Assembly: GCA_014859175.1 (NCBI GenBank)
Contig: JACUUQ010000003.1
Coordinates: forward strand, 1-38,379
From: Lutibacter sp.
GTDB taxonomy: Bacteria; Bacteroidota; Bacteroidia; Flavobacteriales; Flavobacteriaceae
Direction: 5' to 3'
DNA: 38,379 bases
In this document: positions 8,397 to 15,258 of the stretch, piece by piece
Numbering within the stretch: position 1 is the stretch's first letter
Layout of the letters: the number at the start of each line of letters is the position of its first letter
Translations under genes and position numbers: made by a program
The notes under the pieces: generated by a model
What the model saw: the letters and a program-made list of their open reading frames with translations, nothing else
What the model was told of the DNA's origin: nothing
The model's database searches: none

Positions 8397-8780
8397 TTAG
8401 GAAACGAATTGCGGCGGTTTTAATAAAGACTGATAGAAATCTTGTGAAGTGTATTTATTAACAAAAAATCTATGCGTATAAACTTCTTCAAAATTTTTCA
8501 AAGAATAGGAAAATTGATCTAAAGATGAAACAGGATATTTTTCAAAATCAATTTGGGGAACGGTAGATTTATGGTCGTGATTGTCGTGATTTGCTTTTTT
8601 AATTTGCTTCTCTAAATAACACTTACCATTGCATTCTAACGAAGGTTTGTCTCTGTTTTCGCAAAGTACCGTGGCTATATAATCATAATTGGCATAATAC
8701 TCCATAATTGGAACCAATGGACGAACCATGGCCAATAAATAGAGCAGGTAAAAAAATATGCCGAAAAACTGATTTTTCAT
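8397..8780 (-). CDS. small membrane-anchored or exported CxxxC/His-rich protein, possible copper handling
   Basis: This 127-residue protein has a hydrophobic N-terminal segment (about 5-25) that could be a signal anchor. It then carries C40, the motif ECNGKCYL (C50, C54) and a short histidine cluster, NHDNHDH (65-70). I recognise the CxGKC pattern as recurring in small Bacteroidota proteins next to TonB receptors, but no characterised function comes to mind. Its position just upstream of the OprC-like receptor on the same strand, and the Cys/His content, suggest metal handling; that is inference. It has its own good promoter and a Crp/Fnr-like palindrome. Confidence 0.75.
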   Translation of the reverse strand: MKNQFFGIFFYLLYLLAMVRPLVPIMEYYANYDYIATVLCENRDKPSLECNGKCYLEKQIKKANHDNHDHKSTVPQIDFEKYPVSSLDQFSYSLKNFEEVYTHRFFVNKYTSQDFYQSLLKPPQFVS

Positions 8781-8799
8781 TTATAGATTATAAACAAGA

Positions 8800-8829
8800 C
8801 AAATGTATCTTTTATTTTTGAATTTCAAG
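8800..8829 (-). promoter_or_regulatory. Bacteroidota-type promoter of the CxGKC gene
   Basis: On the minus strand, CTTG (8826-8829) is followed 18 bases later by TACATTTG (8800-8807), a full match to TAnnTTTG. The predicted start point lies about 10-15 bases before the ATG at 8780. Confidence 0.55.
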
Positions 8830-8843
8830 GTGACAAAAGTCAC
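8830..8843. promoter_or_regulatory. Crp/Fnr-family-like operator GTGAC-AAAA-GTCAC
   Basis: This is a perfect 5+4+5 palindrome. It fits both GTGA-N6-TCAC (Crp-like) and most of TTGAC-N4-GTCAA (Fnr/Dnr-like). It abuts the -33 box of the CxGKC promoter, the position expected for an activator site. Confidence 0.5.
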
Positions 8844-8844
8844 T

Positions 8845-8992
8845 TTAAGTGGCTAAAAAAGTACCTATACCAAACAATATTGCAAACAAAAAAGTACTTA
8901 TTGCCAATTTTTTTAATTCTGGGTCTAAAAGCACAGGTCTTTTATTGCGGTAAACCACCAAAAAATGTTTTCCAATTGGGATATAGACTAGC
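8845..8992 (-). pseudogene. menA 3'-end remnant (second copy)
   Basis: The minus-strand frame reads LVYIPIGKHFLVVYRNKR, then PVLLDPELKKLAISTF, then LFAILFGIGTFLAT and a stop. The intact MenA C-terminus is AYIPIGKHFLVVVRNKK, PVLLDPELKKLALSTF, LFSILFGIGII. Over the 42 aligned codons I count 37 identical residues and about 23 base differences, of which about 14 are in codons that encode the same residue. Homology stops abruptly at about 8992, where MenA would continue with LHQLLFLL. The frame is still open, so the piece is either a recent truncation or has been under coding constraint in its history. There is no start codon in place, so it is not an expressed gene. It was not in the ORF track. 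Confidence 0.9.
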
Positions 8993-9254
8993 CATGTGCT
9001 ATAATTTATACCGAAGTCCAGGGATAATTGCGTCCAATCTCAAAAAATAAGAAAAAAACAAAGAAAAAGAGCCTTTAAGTCAACTAAAAAATAGCAAAAA
9101 GTCAATATTAAGCAACTTGAAAAATTGAATTTTAAAAAAAAGTTTCCAAATTAAACCCTAAAAATAAAAAGCATTATTATGCAACGGTCTTAAAATTTTG
9201 GGTTTAGCTCTTAATAATTATTTGTTATACCAGTATTGGTAATCGTTTTGTTTG

Positions 9255-11891
9255 TTATAGTGAAAATCTAACCTTAAATAAAACCTGAGTTGGTCTTAAA
9301 TTAAAATTCGATTCCAAGTAGCTAAAATTATCAATAGACACAGTTCTGTAATTTTGGGTATTGAAAATGTTGTTCCATTGCCATTCAAAATCGATGTTTT
9401 TCTTTTTCCAAGTGTAGCGATAGACGATGTCTGCGAAAACATTTTCTTTGTTTTCAGATAATAAACTGTTCTTGATGTATTCGGTTTTTAAACCAATATA
9501 TTGATTGTCTTTTGGGTAAAAATTTACGTTGAATTTATGAAATTTTTGTGTTATGTTTTGGTTGTTTTGTCCTTGAATTTTGTTGTTAGAAAGCTGAAAA
9601 ATAGATTCCAACTCCATATTTAACCAATCTGTAATATCAGTATCAATTTTTCCATTAAATCGCCAATTTTGATTGGCAATATCGGTAATTACAGCGTTTA
9701 GTATTTGTTGAAAATCTTGTAAACTATAATTGGCACTTAAAGTAAGATTGGTGTTTATTGAACTAATGTATTTACTAGATCTAGTGGAAAAATTATGAGA
9801 TTGTCTTTTGTTATCTTGCGCTATTGCTTGTAATTCAGTAGCGCCATTGTCTAAAATTTGTGTATTGTAAAGTAAATTATTGGTTGTGGTTGTGTTGGAA
9901 TACACCAAGCTAAAAAATAAAGCATTAAAAGGATTTCTATAATTAATAGATGCAGAATAACTTATATTTTGCATCTCGGGTAAAGGCGCATCTATGCGCT
10001 GAATGTTTCTATAATTTTGTAAAATATAATTATAATATACTTGATTAATAGTACCAAACTGATTGCTTAAACTTGCTGATGACCCTACACGCCAGAAATT
10101 GGATAAATCATAATTTAAGGACAAACGCGGCTCAAAAGTAAAACGATTTAAGTTTTGTTCTTTTTGAAGAGGCTTGTCTTCTAAATGGTAATTATGAAAA
10201 TTTAGAGGCATTGTTAATTCCATACGCCATTTATCTTTTTTATATTGTGTTTGTAAATTGAAATATATTTTAGAACGCGACCAGTCTAAATTATTTTCAA
10301 AAATATTAGTTTGCGTTGCATCTGTTGATGTCAAGATTTTACTATCTAAATTTTGCTTTTCAAATTGAATACCAAATTTCGGGCTAATACTAAATTGTTT
10401 CCAACCCTTTGTAAAACCTAATGAATTGTTGGTGTAAAATGTGTTGAGTGCTATTTCTTGCGCAACTTCATCAAAAGCGTTGCCATTGTTGAGTAAATCA
10501 TTAAACTGACCTGGATTTACAGTTAATGATTGCGGTGTTTTATTAAGTCCAATATAAGAATTAAGCGTTATAATTTGCTTACCTAAAGGGAATAAGGTTT
10601 TTAAATTATTTGATAATTTGAAATATTGATTGCTTAAACGCTGTTTAACATTGTCATTGTTTAATTGAATAGCACCTTGCTGACTATCCCAAAACCCTTG
10701 AAATTGCAAACTGTTTTTTAGAAAATTTTTATTGGTGTTTTTTTGAAGCGTTAAATTGGTTTCTAATATATTTGTATAGAGCTGATTATATTTATTTTCA
10801 AATAAATTTATAGTGTCGTTTGCTGTGAAAAACTGTGTATTGGTAAATCCGTTTTGTTGCTGATAATCGTTAAGATATGATAAATTTAGACGAAGTTCAT
10901 AATCGTTTTTTAATTTATATAAATAATTAGTAGTAATTAAATGGATGTTATTATCCAGCCATCGTTTTTCTGAAAAGTTAGGCACTTTTAATTGTTGAAT
11001 GGCGAGCCAATCTTGTTTTTCATCATTGCGTTCAAATTGTTCTAGTAGGTCTTCTAGGGTTAACACTTTTAATTGAGATGCTACATTATTACCTGTGTTA
11101 TTAGTTTGATAAGAGCTTAGCATTTGCTGTTTCTTTGAAAACAACATGGGTGTAAGATTAACATCCCAAAGTAAAGGACTCAATCCACTACCAATTTTTG
11201 CTTGACCTGTAAAGGTGTAACTGTTTTTAAGTTTAATATTAATGGCGGCTTGGTCTGAATAGACTAAGCTATCCAATATCTTTATAGGTTGATGATTTTC
11301 TAAAATCTGAACTTTAGTTACTTCTTTATATGGCAAATTACTGTTGGCAAGATTGTATTTGCCTTCTAATAAATCAAGTCCTTCAATATAGTATTTATTT
11401 ATGGGTTTGCCTTGATAGAGTATTTTACCGTCGCTTAACACTTCTATGCCTGGCATATTTTTTAAGACATCTGCGATGGTTCTATCTTCCTGTTTTGAAA
11501 ATGCGTTAACGGAATAATTTATAGTATCTCCTTTGCGGGAAATTGGGCTTGATTTTATAACAACTTCCTTTAATTCTGTGGCTTCTTCTTGTAAAACAAA
11601 ATCTAAGGTTTGTGTCTTATTATCAAAAGACTTGACAATAGTTTTGTAACCCATTGACCTAATATTAAGCTGCAATTCTTTAGAACTACTTTTTATTGAA
11701 ATTGAAAACCTTCCATCTCCGTCAGAAATGGCATAGTTTAAAATGTCGTCTGTATTTAGGTCAGTGATTGTTACACTGGCACTAGAAACTGGTTTGGCGT
11801 GTTCTGTTTTTAAAATACCACTAATTGTTGTTTGAGAATAACCGCACAAAGAAAAACCGATGAAAAACCCCAAAATTAAAATTTGCTTCAT
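9255..11891 (-). CDS. outer-membrane beta-barrel protein with carboxypeptidase-like domain, GLPGLI-associated
   Basis: This is an 878-residue protein. It has a signal peptide (MKQILILGFFIGFSLCGYSQ), a carboxypeptidase-like regulatory domain (about 21-107), a plug-like segment (RTIADVLKNMPGIEVLSDG, YIEGLDLL) and a long barrel rich in N, Q and aromatic residues ending in RFSL. This is the TonB-receptor-like barrel type that repeatedly sits next to GLPGLI genes in Bacteroidota. Its ATG overlaps the GLPGLI stop (ATGA), so the two are translationally coupled. No canonical TonB box is evident by eye. Ligand is unknown; the peptide encoded at the head of the cluster is a candidate. The AT-rich codon use differs from the nearby copper receptor. 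Confidence 0.85.
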   Translation of the reverse strand: MKQILILGFFIGFSLCGYSQTTISGILKTEHAKPVSSASVTITDLNTDDILNYAISDGDGRFSISIKSSSKELQLNIRSMGYKTIVKSFDNKTQTLDFVLQEEATELKEVVIKSSPISRKGDTINYSVNAFSKQEDRTIADVLKNMPGIEVLSDGKILYQGKPINKYYIEGLDLLEGKYNLANSNLPYKEVTKVQILENHQPIKILDSLVYSDQAAINIKLKNSYTFTGQAKIGSGLSPLLWDVNLTPMLFSKKQQMLSSYQTNNTGNNVASQLKVLTLEDLLEQFERNDEKQDWLAIQQLKVPNFSEKRWLDNNIHLITTNYLYKLKNDYELRLNLSYLNDYQQQNGFTNTQFFTANDTINLFENKYNQLYTNILETNLTLQKNTNKNFLKNSLQFQGFWDSQQGAIQLNNDNVKQRLSNQYFKLSNNLKTLFPLGKQIITLNSYIGLNKTPQSLTVNPGQFNDLLNNGNAFDEVAQEIALNTFYTNNSLGFTKGWKQFSISPKFGIQFEKQNLDSKILTSTDATQTNIFENNLDWSRSKIYFNLQTQYKKDKWRMELTMPLNFHNYHLEDKPLQKEQNLNRFTFEPRLSLNYDLSNFWRVGSSASLSNQFGTINQVYYNYILQNYRNIQRIDAPLPEMQNISYSASINYRNPFNALFFSLVYSNTTTTNNLLYNTQILDNGATELQAIAQDNKRQSHNFSTRSSKYISSINTNLTLSANYSLQDFQQILNAVITDIANQNWRFNGKIDTDITDWLNMELESIFQLSNNKIQGQNNQNITQKFHKFNVNFYPKDNQYIGLKTEYIKNSLLSENKENVFADIVYRYTWKKKNIDFEWQWNNIFNTQNYRTVSIDNFSYLESNFNLRPTQVLFKVRFSL

Positions 11892-12682
11892 TCATTATTG
11901 ACTTTTAATTCAATTGGGTTGTTTTTATGTTTGTTTCTTTCTCTATGATTTCTGTCATATTTATCCATACCTTCTTTAGGAATTTGAATACCTGGGTTTT
12001 GCAAAACTAATGACGGTTTTTGCTTTACACGTTCTTTAAAATCATTAAAATCTTTGTTTGAAATTAATTTATATTCTTCCGAAACAATATACGGTTTGTT
12101 GTCTGACAATTCTTGTATTGAAAAGGCTTTGAAGTGATAATGATTTTTCTCATCATAGAGTTCTAAAATTAAGCCAGGTAATCCTTTAAATTTATAAGGC
12201 CCGTCTTGTATAGAAATTTCATTTGTGTACCAAGCTGTATAATTTCTACCTTTAAATGAGGTGGTAGCTTTATGCACTTTATAATCTAAAACTGTTTTTG
12301 TTGAACCATTTATAATTTCCCATTTAAAATCAATACTTTCAGAAAGTTTAAATTTAAAAGCTGTGTAATCGTAATATGAACTTATATTATTGTTATTAAA
12401 CACCTTTTCAATAGTATAGTTAAATTTTGGTTTATTAATACTAAAGAGTGATTGAGGGTTGTTAGATTGTAAAATGGAATCTTTAAGAAAAATTGATTCA
12501 GGTCTAAAATATGAATATTTAGATTTTTTAATGTCTAAATACATTATTTCATTTTGAATGCTTTTTGAATTTGTAGAGTCTATTTGAAAATTTAATTCAT
12601 ATTTGACTCTATAATTTGTTTGTGAATAAGCAAATTGTATCAAAAGAAAAAATAATAATAAATTAATAAAGTATTGTTTCAT
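11888..12682 (-). CDS. GLPGLI family protein
   Basis: This 264-residue exported protein has a signal peptide ending at AYSQ and the family-defining GLPGLI hexapeptide at 167-172 (within DGPYKFKGLPGLILELYDE). The preceding WYTNEISIQDGPY segment is also typical. The family is nearly restricted to Bacteroidota, is periplasmic or outer-membrane-associated, and has no established function. It lies 62 bases downstream of the small secreted-peptide gene, with a strong hairpin between, and overlaps the barrel gene by four bases. The C-terminus is lysine/asparagine-rich (RERNKHKNN). Its role here, possibly as a partner of the barrel, is inference. Confidence 0.92.
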   Translation of the reverse strand: MKQYFINLLLFFLLIQFAYSQTNYRVKYELNFQIDSTNSKSIQNEIMYLDIKKSKYSYFRPESIFLKDSILQSNNPQSLFSINKPKFNYTIEKVFNNNNISSYYDYTAFKFKLSESIDFKWEIINGSTKTVLDYKVHKATTSFKGRNYTAWYTNEISIQDGPYKFKGLPGLILELYDEKNHYHFKAFSIQELSDNKPYIVSEEYKLISNKDFNDFKERVKQKPSLVLQNPGIQIPKEGMDKYDRNHRERNKHKNNPIELKVNNE

Positions 12683-12709
12683 TGGATTTGTTTTAAAGTT
12701 AGAAAAATA

Positions 12710-12737
12710 GAGGATGTCTTTTTAAAAAGACATCCTC
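12710..12737 (-). terminator. perfect 28-bp palindrome between peptide and GLPGLI genes (attenuator candidate)
   Basis: GAGGATGTCTTTTT and AAAAAGACATCCTC form a perfect 14+14 palindrome. On the minus strand it is followed by TATTTTT. It lies seven bases after the peptide stop, so it would end or stabilise the peptide mRNA and reduce read-through into GLPGLI and the barrel. Confidence 0.65.
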
Positions 12738-12744
12738 AGAAATA

Positions 12745-12957
12745 TTAGCATCCACCATCCCATTCCCACAGGAATGCTGCTAATTGAGCAGTGCTTACGC
12801 CTTCGTGGCAAACTTCCCACGATCCTCCACAAGAGTCATTAAAATCAAAGCACTCCATTGCTAAGACTTCCTCCTCAATAGCTACGTTTGAATCAATATT
12901 TGCAAAACTAAGTGAAGATGCGAAAACAAATGCCAAAGTTAAAAATAAATTTTTCAT
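12745..12957 (-). CDS. small secreted four-cysteine peptide
   Basis: This 70-residue precursor has a strong signal peptide (MKNLFLTLAFVFASSLSFA, cleavage near 19). The remaining acidic peptide of about 51 residues has cysteines at 36, 43, 50 and 70. The last cysteine is the C-terminal residue (WEWDGGC). The even 7-residue spacing of the first three and the C-terminal Cys suggest two disulfides or a modified peptide. There is no double-glycine leader, dedicated ABC exporter or modifying enzyme nearby, so Sec export followed by oxidation is the simplest path. It heads the GLPGLI/barrel cassette. I do not recognise the family and do not assign a function. Confidence 0.72.
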   Translation of the reverse strand: MKNLFLTLAFVFASSLSFANIDSNVAIEEEVLAMECFDFNDSCGGSWEVCHEGVSTAQLAAFLWEWDGGC

Positions 12958-13077
12958 AATTTTAAAATTTAATAAGTTAAGTGAGCACTATTGCTCGTTA
13001 TTTTTTTGCTTACTTTAAATAATATGATTAGTTAGTAAGCATACTTTAAGGCGCGTCTAAACAAAACGTGTTTGTGT

Positions 13078-13108
13078 TTTGTAATATCGGCAAGGGGCCT
13101 TACCTTTG
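13078..13108 (+). promoter_or_regulatory. orphan promoter TTTG-N19-TACCTTTG
   Basis: TTTG (13078-13081), exactly 19 bases, then TACCTTTG (13101-13108) is a complete match to the Bacteroidota primary-sigma consensus. It points away from the peptide gene and into a region with no plus-strand protein gene. Confidence 0.5.
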
Positions 13109-13114
13109 TAAAAC

Positions 13115-13213
13115 TTTCCTCTGGTTGTTTTTTGTCTATCTTATAGGCAGATTGGGTATTAAATTTAACATTTTAGAATCTTTTAGTTTTTTCCTCAAAC
13201 CAGAGGTATTTTT
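13115..13213 (+). ncRNA. candidate small RNA downstream of the orphan promoter
   Basis: A transcript from the orphan promoter would begin near 13115. CCTCTGGTT (13118-13126) can pair with AACCAGAGG (13198-13206), closing a 71-base loop that holds a further AGATT/AATCT pairing. TATTTTTA follows the 3' arm. This looks like a structured RNA of about 95 bases ending in a short T-run. No known RNA family was recognised. Confidence 0.3.
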
Positions 13214-13528
13214 ATCCGAAAGGCTTAAAGCTTTTAAAAACTCGCAATTTTATTTAATCTTTTGGAAATTAAATAAAAGTAGCGTTTTTATAAGTCGTAA
13301 GATAAGGCTTAAAAAAATGACAAGAGTTTAATTTTCCCATACAAAAAGTAAGGCTTAACCATACAATTTTAAGCCCTCAAAAAATGTTAAAAGTCAGAAA
13401 AACAATATATTAATAAATTTGAACCAAAAATATCACATAAAATATATAAAAAAAGAGTATTTTTTAGGAGGATAAAAACGCGTGAAAAGGGAAAGTTAAA
13501 AAATAAAGTGAATGCTACTTAAACGGTC

Positions 13529-14422
13529 TTATATAATTCCTATTCCGAACAAAATAGAAAACAAAAAAGTGCTCAATGCCAATTTTTTTAATTCGGGATC
13601 CAAAAGTACGGGTTTTTTATTACGAACCACTACCAAAAAATGTTTTCCAATTGGAATATAGGCCAGCAAAAATAACAGTTGATGCAAAGATTTGTAAAAC
13701 ATAAATGTGTACAATGAAGCAAACATAAACGATGCAATCAATAAAAAATAATGGTAATATTTGGCGTAGGCAACACCTATTTTTACCACAATGGTATTTT
13801 TACCCGATTTTGCATCAGATACGCTGTCGCGCATATTGTTTAAATTTAATACGCCAATGCTCAAAAAACCAATGGAAAATGCCGGTAAAAAAATGGTGAG
13901 GTCTAGCTGTTTTGTGAACAAATAATAACTGCCGCAAACACTTAACAATCCGAAAAACAGGAATACAAAGAAATCCCCGAATCCGCTGTAGCCATAGGCT
14001 TTATTTCCCATAGTGTATTTTACTGCGGCTGCGATACTCGCGATTCCCAACACAAAAAACACCAATAAATTTACAAAATCGTCTTTGCCAAAAGCAATGT
14101 AAATAAGTAAAATAGCAATAAGTAAAGTTATTGCACTTGTTATTTTAATAGTTTTTAACAATTGTTCCGGAGAAATTTCACCACTTTGTATGGCGCGTTT
14201 AGGACCAATTCTATCATCATTGTCGGTTCCTTTAACGCCATCGCCATAATCGTTGGCGAAGTTGGAAATAATTTGAAAACCAACAGTGGTCAGCAAAGCC
14301 AGCGCACAAATTAACCAATTGAAATGACCATGAGACGCCGCTAAAAAACTGCCGACAATAATTCCTGAAACGGACAATGGCAGCGTTCTTAAACGAGCGG
14401 CTTTCAAATAGATTTTAAACAT
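13529..14422 (-). CDS. menA: 1,4-dihydroxy-2-naphthoate polyprenyltransferase
   Basis: This 297-residue UbiA-superfamily integral membrane enzyme attaches the polyprenyl tail to DHNA in menaquinone synthesis. It has the aspartate-rich motif NDYGDGVKGTDNDD (about 57-70), a second one (NNMRDSVSDAKSGKNT) and the LRTLPLSVSGI N-terminal motif typical of MenA. About eight to nine hydrophobic helices are visible. The C-terminus GIGII is shorter than the GIGTFLAT end of the remnant copy 4.7 kb away, so the last codons of this gene may have been replaced by recombination. The enzyme should still be functional, since the catalytic motifs are intact. Confidence 0.95.
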   Translation of the reverse strand: MFKIYLKAARLRTLPLSVSGIIVGSFLAASHGHFNWLICALALLTTVGFQIISNFANDYGDGVKGTDNDDRIGPKRAIQSGEISPEQLLKTIKITSAITLLIAILLIYIAFGKDDFVNLLVFFVLGIASIAAAVKYTMGNKAYGYSGFGDFFVFLFFGLLSVCGSYYLFTKQLDLTIFLPAFSIGFLSIGVLNLNNMRDSVSDAKSGKNTIVVKIGVAYAKYYHYFLLIASFMFASLYTFMFYKSLHQLLFLLAYIPIGKHFLVVVRNKKPVLLDPELKKLALSTFLFSILFGIGII

Positions 14423-14457
14423 GGTGCAATTTTTTCAATAGCTGCTTGTCATAAAAT

Positions 14458-15237
14458 TTATAAATCTTCGGCGTTGGCAATTAATTCGGCAATGTCCATC
14501 ACTTCAACGCTATGTTCTTGGTCTTTTGCTTTAATGCCGTCGGTGATCATCGTATTGCAAAACGGGCAACCTGTGGCAATAATATTTGGTTTTGTTTCTA
14601 ACGCTTCTTCTGTGCGTTCAACATTGATCTCTTTATTTCCTTTTTCAGCATCTTTAAACATTTGGGCACCACCGGCACCACAACAAAGTCCGTTGGTTTT
14701 ACAACGTTTCATTTCAACTATTTCCGCTTCTAATTTCTCAAGCAACAAACGTGGTGCTTCATAAACATCGTTTGCCCTGCCTAAATAACAAGGATCGTGA
14801 AAAGTAATGCGTTTACCTTTGAATTTTCCGCCTTCGATGGTGATTTTTCCTTCATCCAACAAAGATTTTAAAAATTCGGTATGATGCAATACTTCATATT
14901 TCCCGCCAAGTTCGGGATATTCATTTTTTAAGGTGTTGAAGCAATGCGGACAAGCAGTCACTATTTTTTTGACTTCATAGGCATTCAAAACCTCAATATT
15001 GGTCATTGCCTGCATTTGAAACAAAAATTCATTCCCCGCTCTTTTGGCAGGATCACCCGTACAACTTTCTTCGGTACCCAAAACGGCAAATTGTACATTT
15101 GCCTTGTTTAAAATTTTTACAAAAGCTTTGGTGATTTTTTTTGCTCTGTCGTCAAAACTTCCGGCACATCCAACCCAAAATAAAACATCAGGTTGAATAC
15201 CTTGTGCGGTCATTTCAGCCATTGTAGGTACATTCAT
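14458..15237 (-). CDS. CCG-domain (Fe-S) binding protein, HdrB-like
   Basis: This 259-residue cytoplasmic protein has two cysteine-rich CCG-type domains: an N-terminal half with GCAGSFDD and ACPHCFNTLKNEYP, and a C-terminal half with LCCGAGGAQMF and GCPFCNTM. These bind Fe-S clusters in heterodisulfide-reductase subunit B, glycolate oxidase GlcF and LutA. It belongs with the membrane Fe-S protein encoded two genes upstream. The electron donor and acceptor are unknown. It is separated from that partner by a small HAD gene on the same strand with short gaps, so an operon is likely. Confidence 0.9.
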   Translation of the reverse strand: MNVPTMAEMTAQGIQPDVLFWVGCAGSFDDRAKKITKAFVKILNKANVQFAVLGTEESCTGDPAKRAGNEFLFQMQAMTNIEVLNAYEVKKIVTACPHCFNTLKNEYPELGGKYEVLHHTEFLKSLLDEGKITIEGGKFKGKRITFHDPCYLGRANDVYEAPRLLLEKLEAEIVEMKRCKTNGLCCGAGGAQMFKDAEKGNKEINVERTEEALETKPNIIATGCPFCNTMITDGIKAKDQEHSVEVMDIAELIANAEDL

Positions 15238-15258
15238 AAGTCTGCTTTTTATATTTAT

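Larger units (their letters stand above)
8993..13528 (-). other. inserted cassette bracketed by two menA 3' ends
   Basis: Between the intact menA stop and the menA remnant lie three same-strand genes (secreted peptide, GLPGLI protein, outer-membrane barrel) plus about 800 bases without recognised genes at the two ends. By eye the segment is richer in A/T and uses more TTA and AAT codons than the flanking menA, receptor and Fe-S genes. No integrase, transposase or terminal inverted repeat is visible. The arrangement fits recombination between a resident menA and an incoming menA 3' fragment linked to the cassette, but the exact edges are not resolved. Confidence 0.55.
12958..13528. other. 571-base gene-free stretch upstream of the peptide gene
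   Basis: The stretch is AT-rich with no convincing ORF; the 87-residue plus-strand frame at 13068 has no family features. It holds a full-consensus promoter on the plus strand, a long-range inverted repeat just downstream of it, and a small GAGCA-ATAG-TGCTC hairpin near 12985. The peptide gene promoter must also lie here on the minus strand, but I found only a weak candidate (TTTG at 13062-13065 with TATGCTTA 18 bases further). Confidence 0.6.

Noticed and set aside
9031-9254. Possible terminator for the barrel gene (TACCA-ATAC-TGGTA and a TAAACCC/GGGTTTA pairing)
   Set aside because: The first stem is only five pairs and the second has a loop of about 40 bases; neither is followed by a clear T-run in the right place.
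13068-13331. 87-residue plus-strand ORF in the gap upstream of the peptide gene
   Set aside because: It overlaps the orphan promoter itself and lacks family features; the composition is that of random AT-rich sequence. A small RNA reading is preferred.
9181-13530. AACGGTCTTA present near 9183 and again near 13522 as possible direct repeats at the cassette edges
   Set aside because: Only ten bases, and the left copy lies about 190 bases inside the menA remnant border, so it does not match the recombination junction. Chance similarity is likely.
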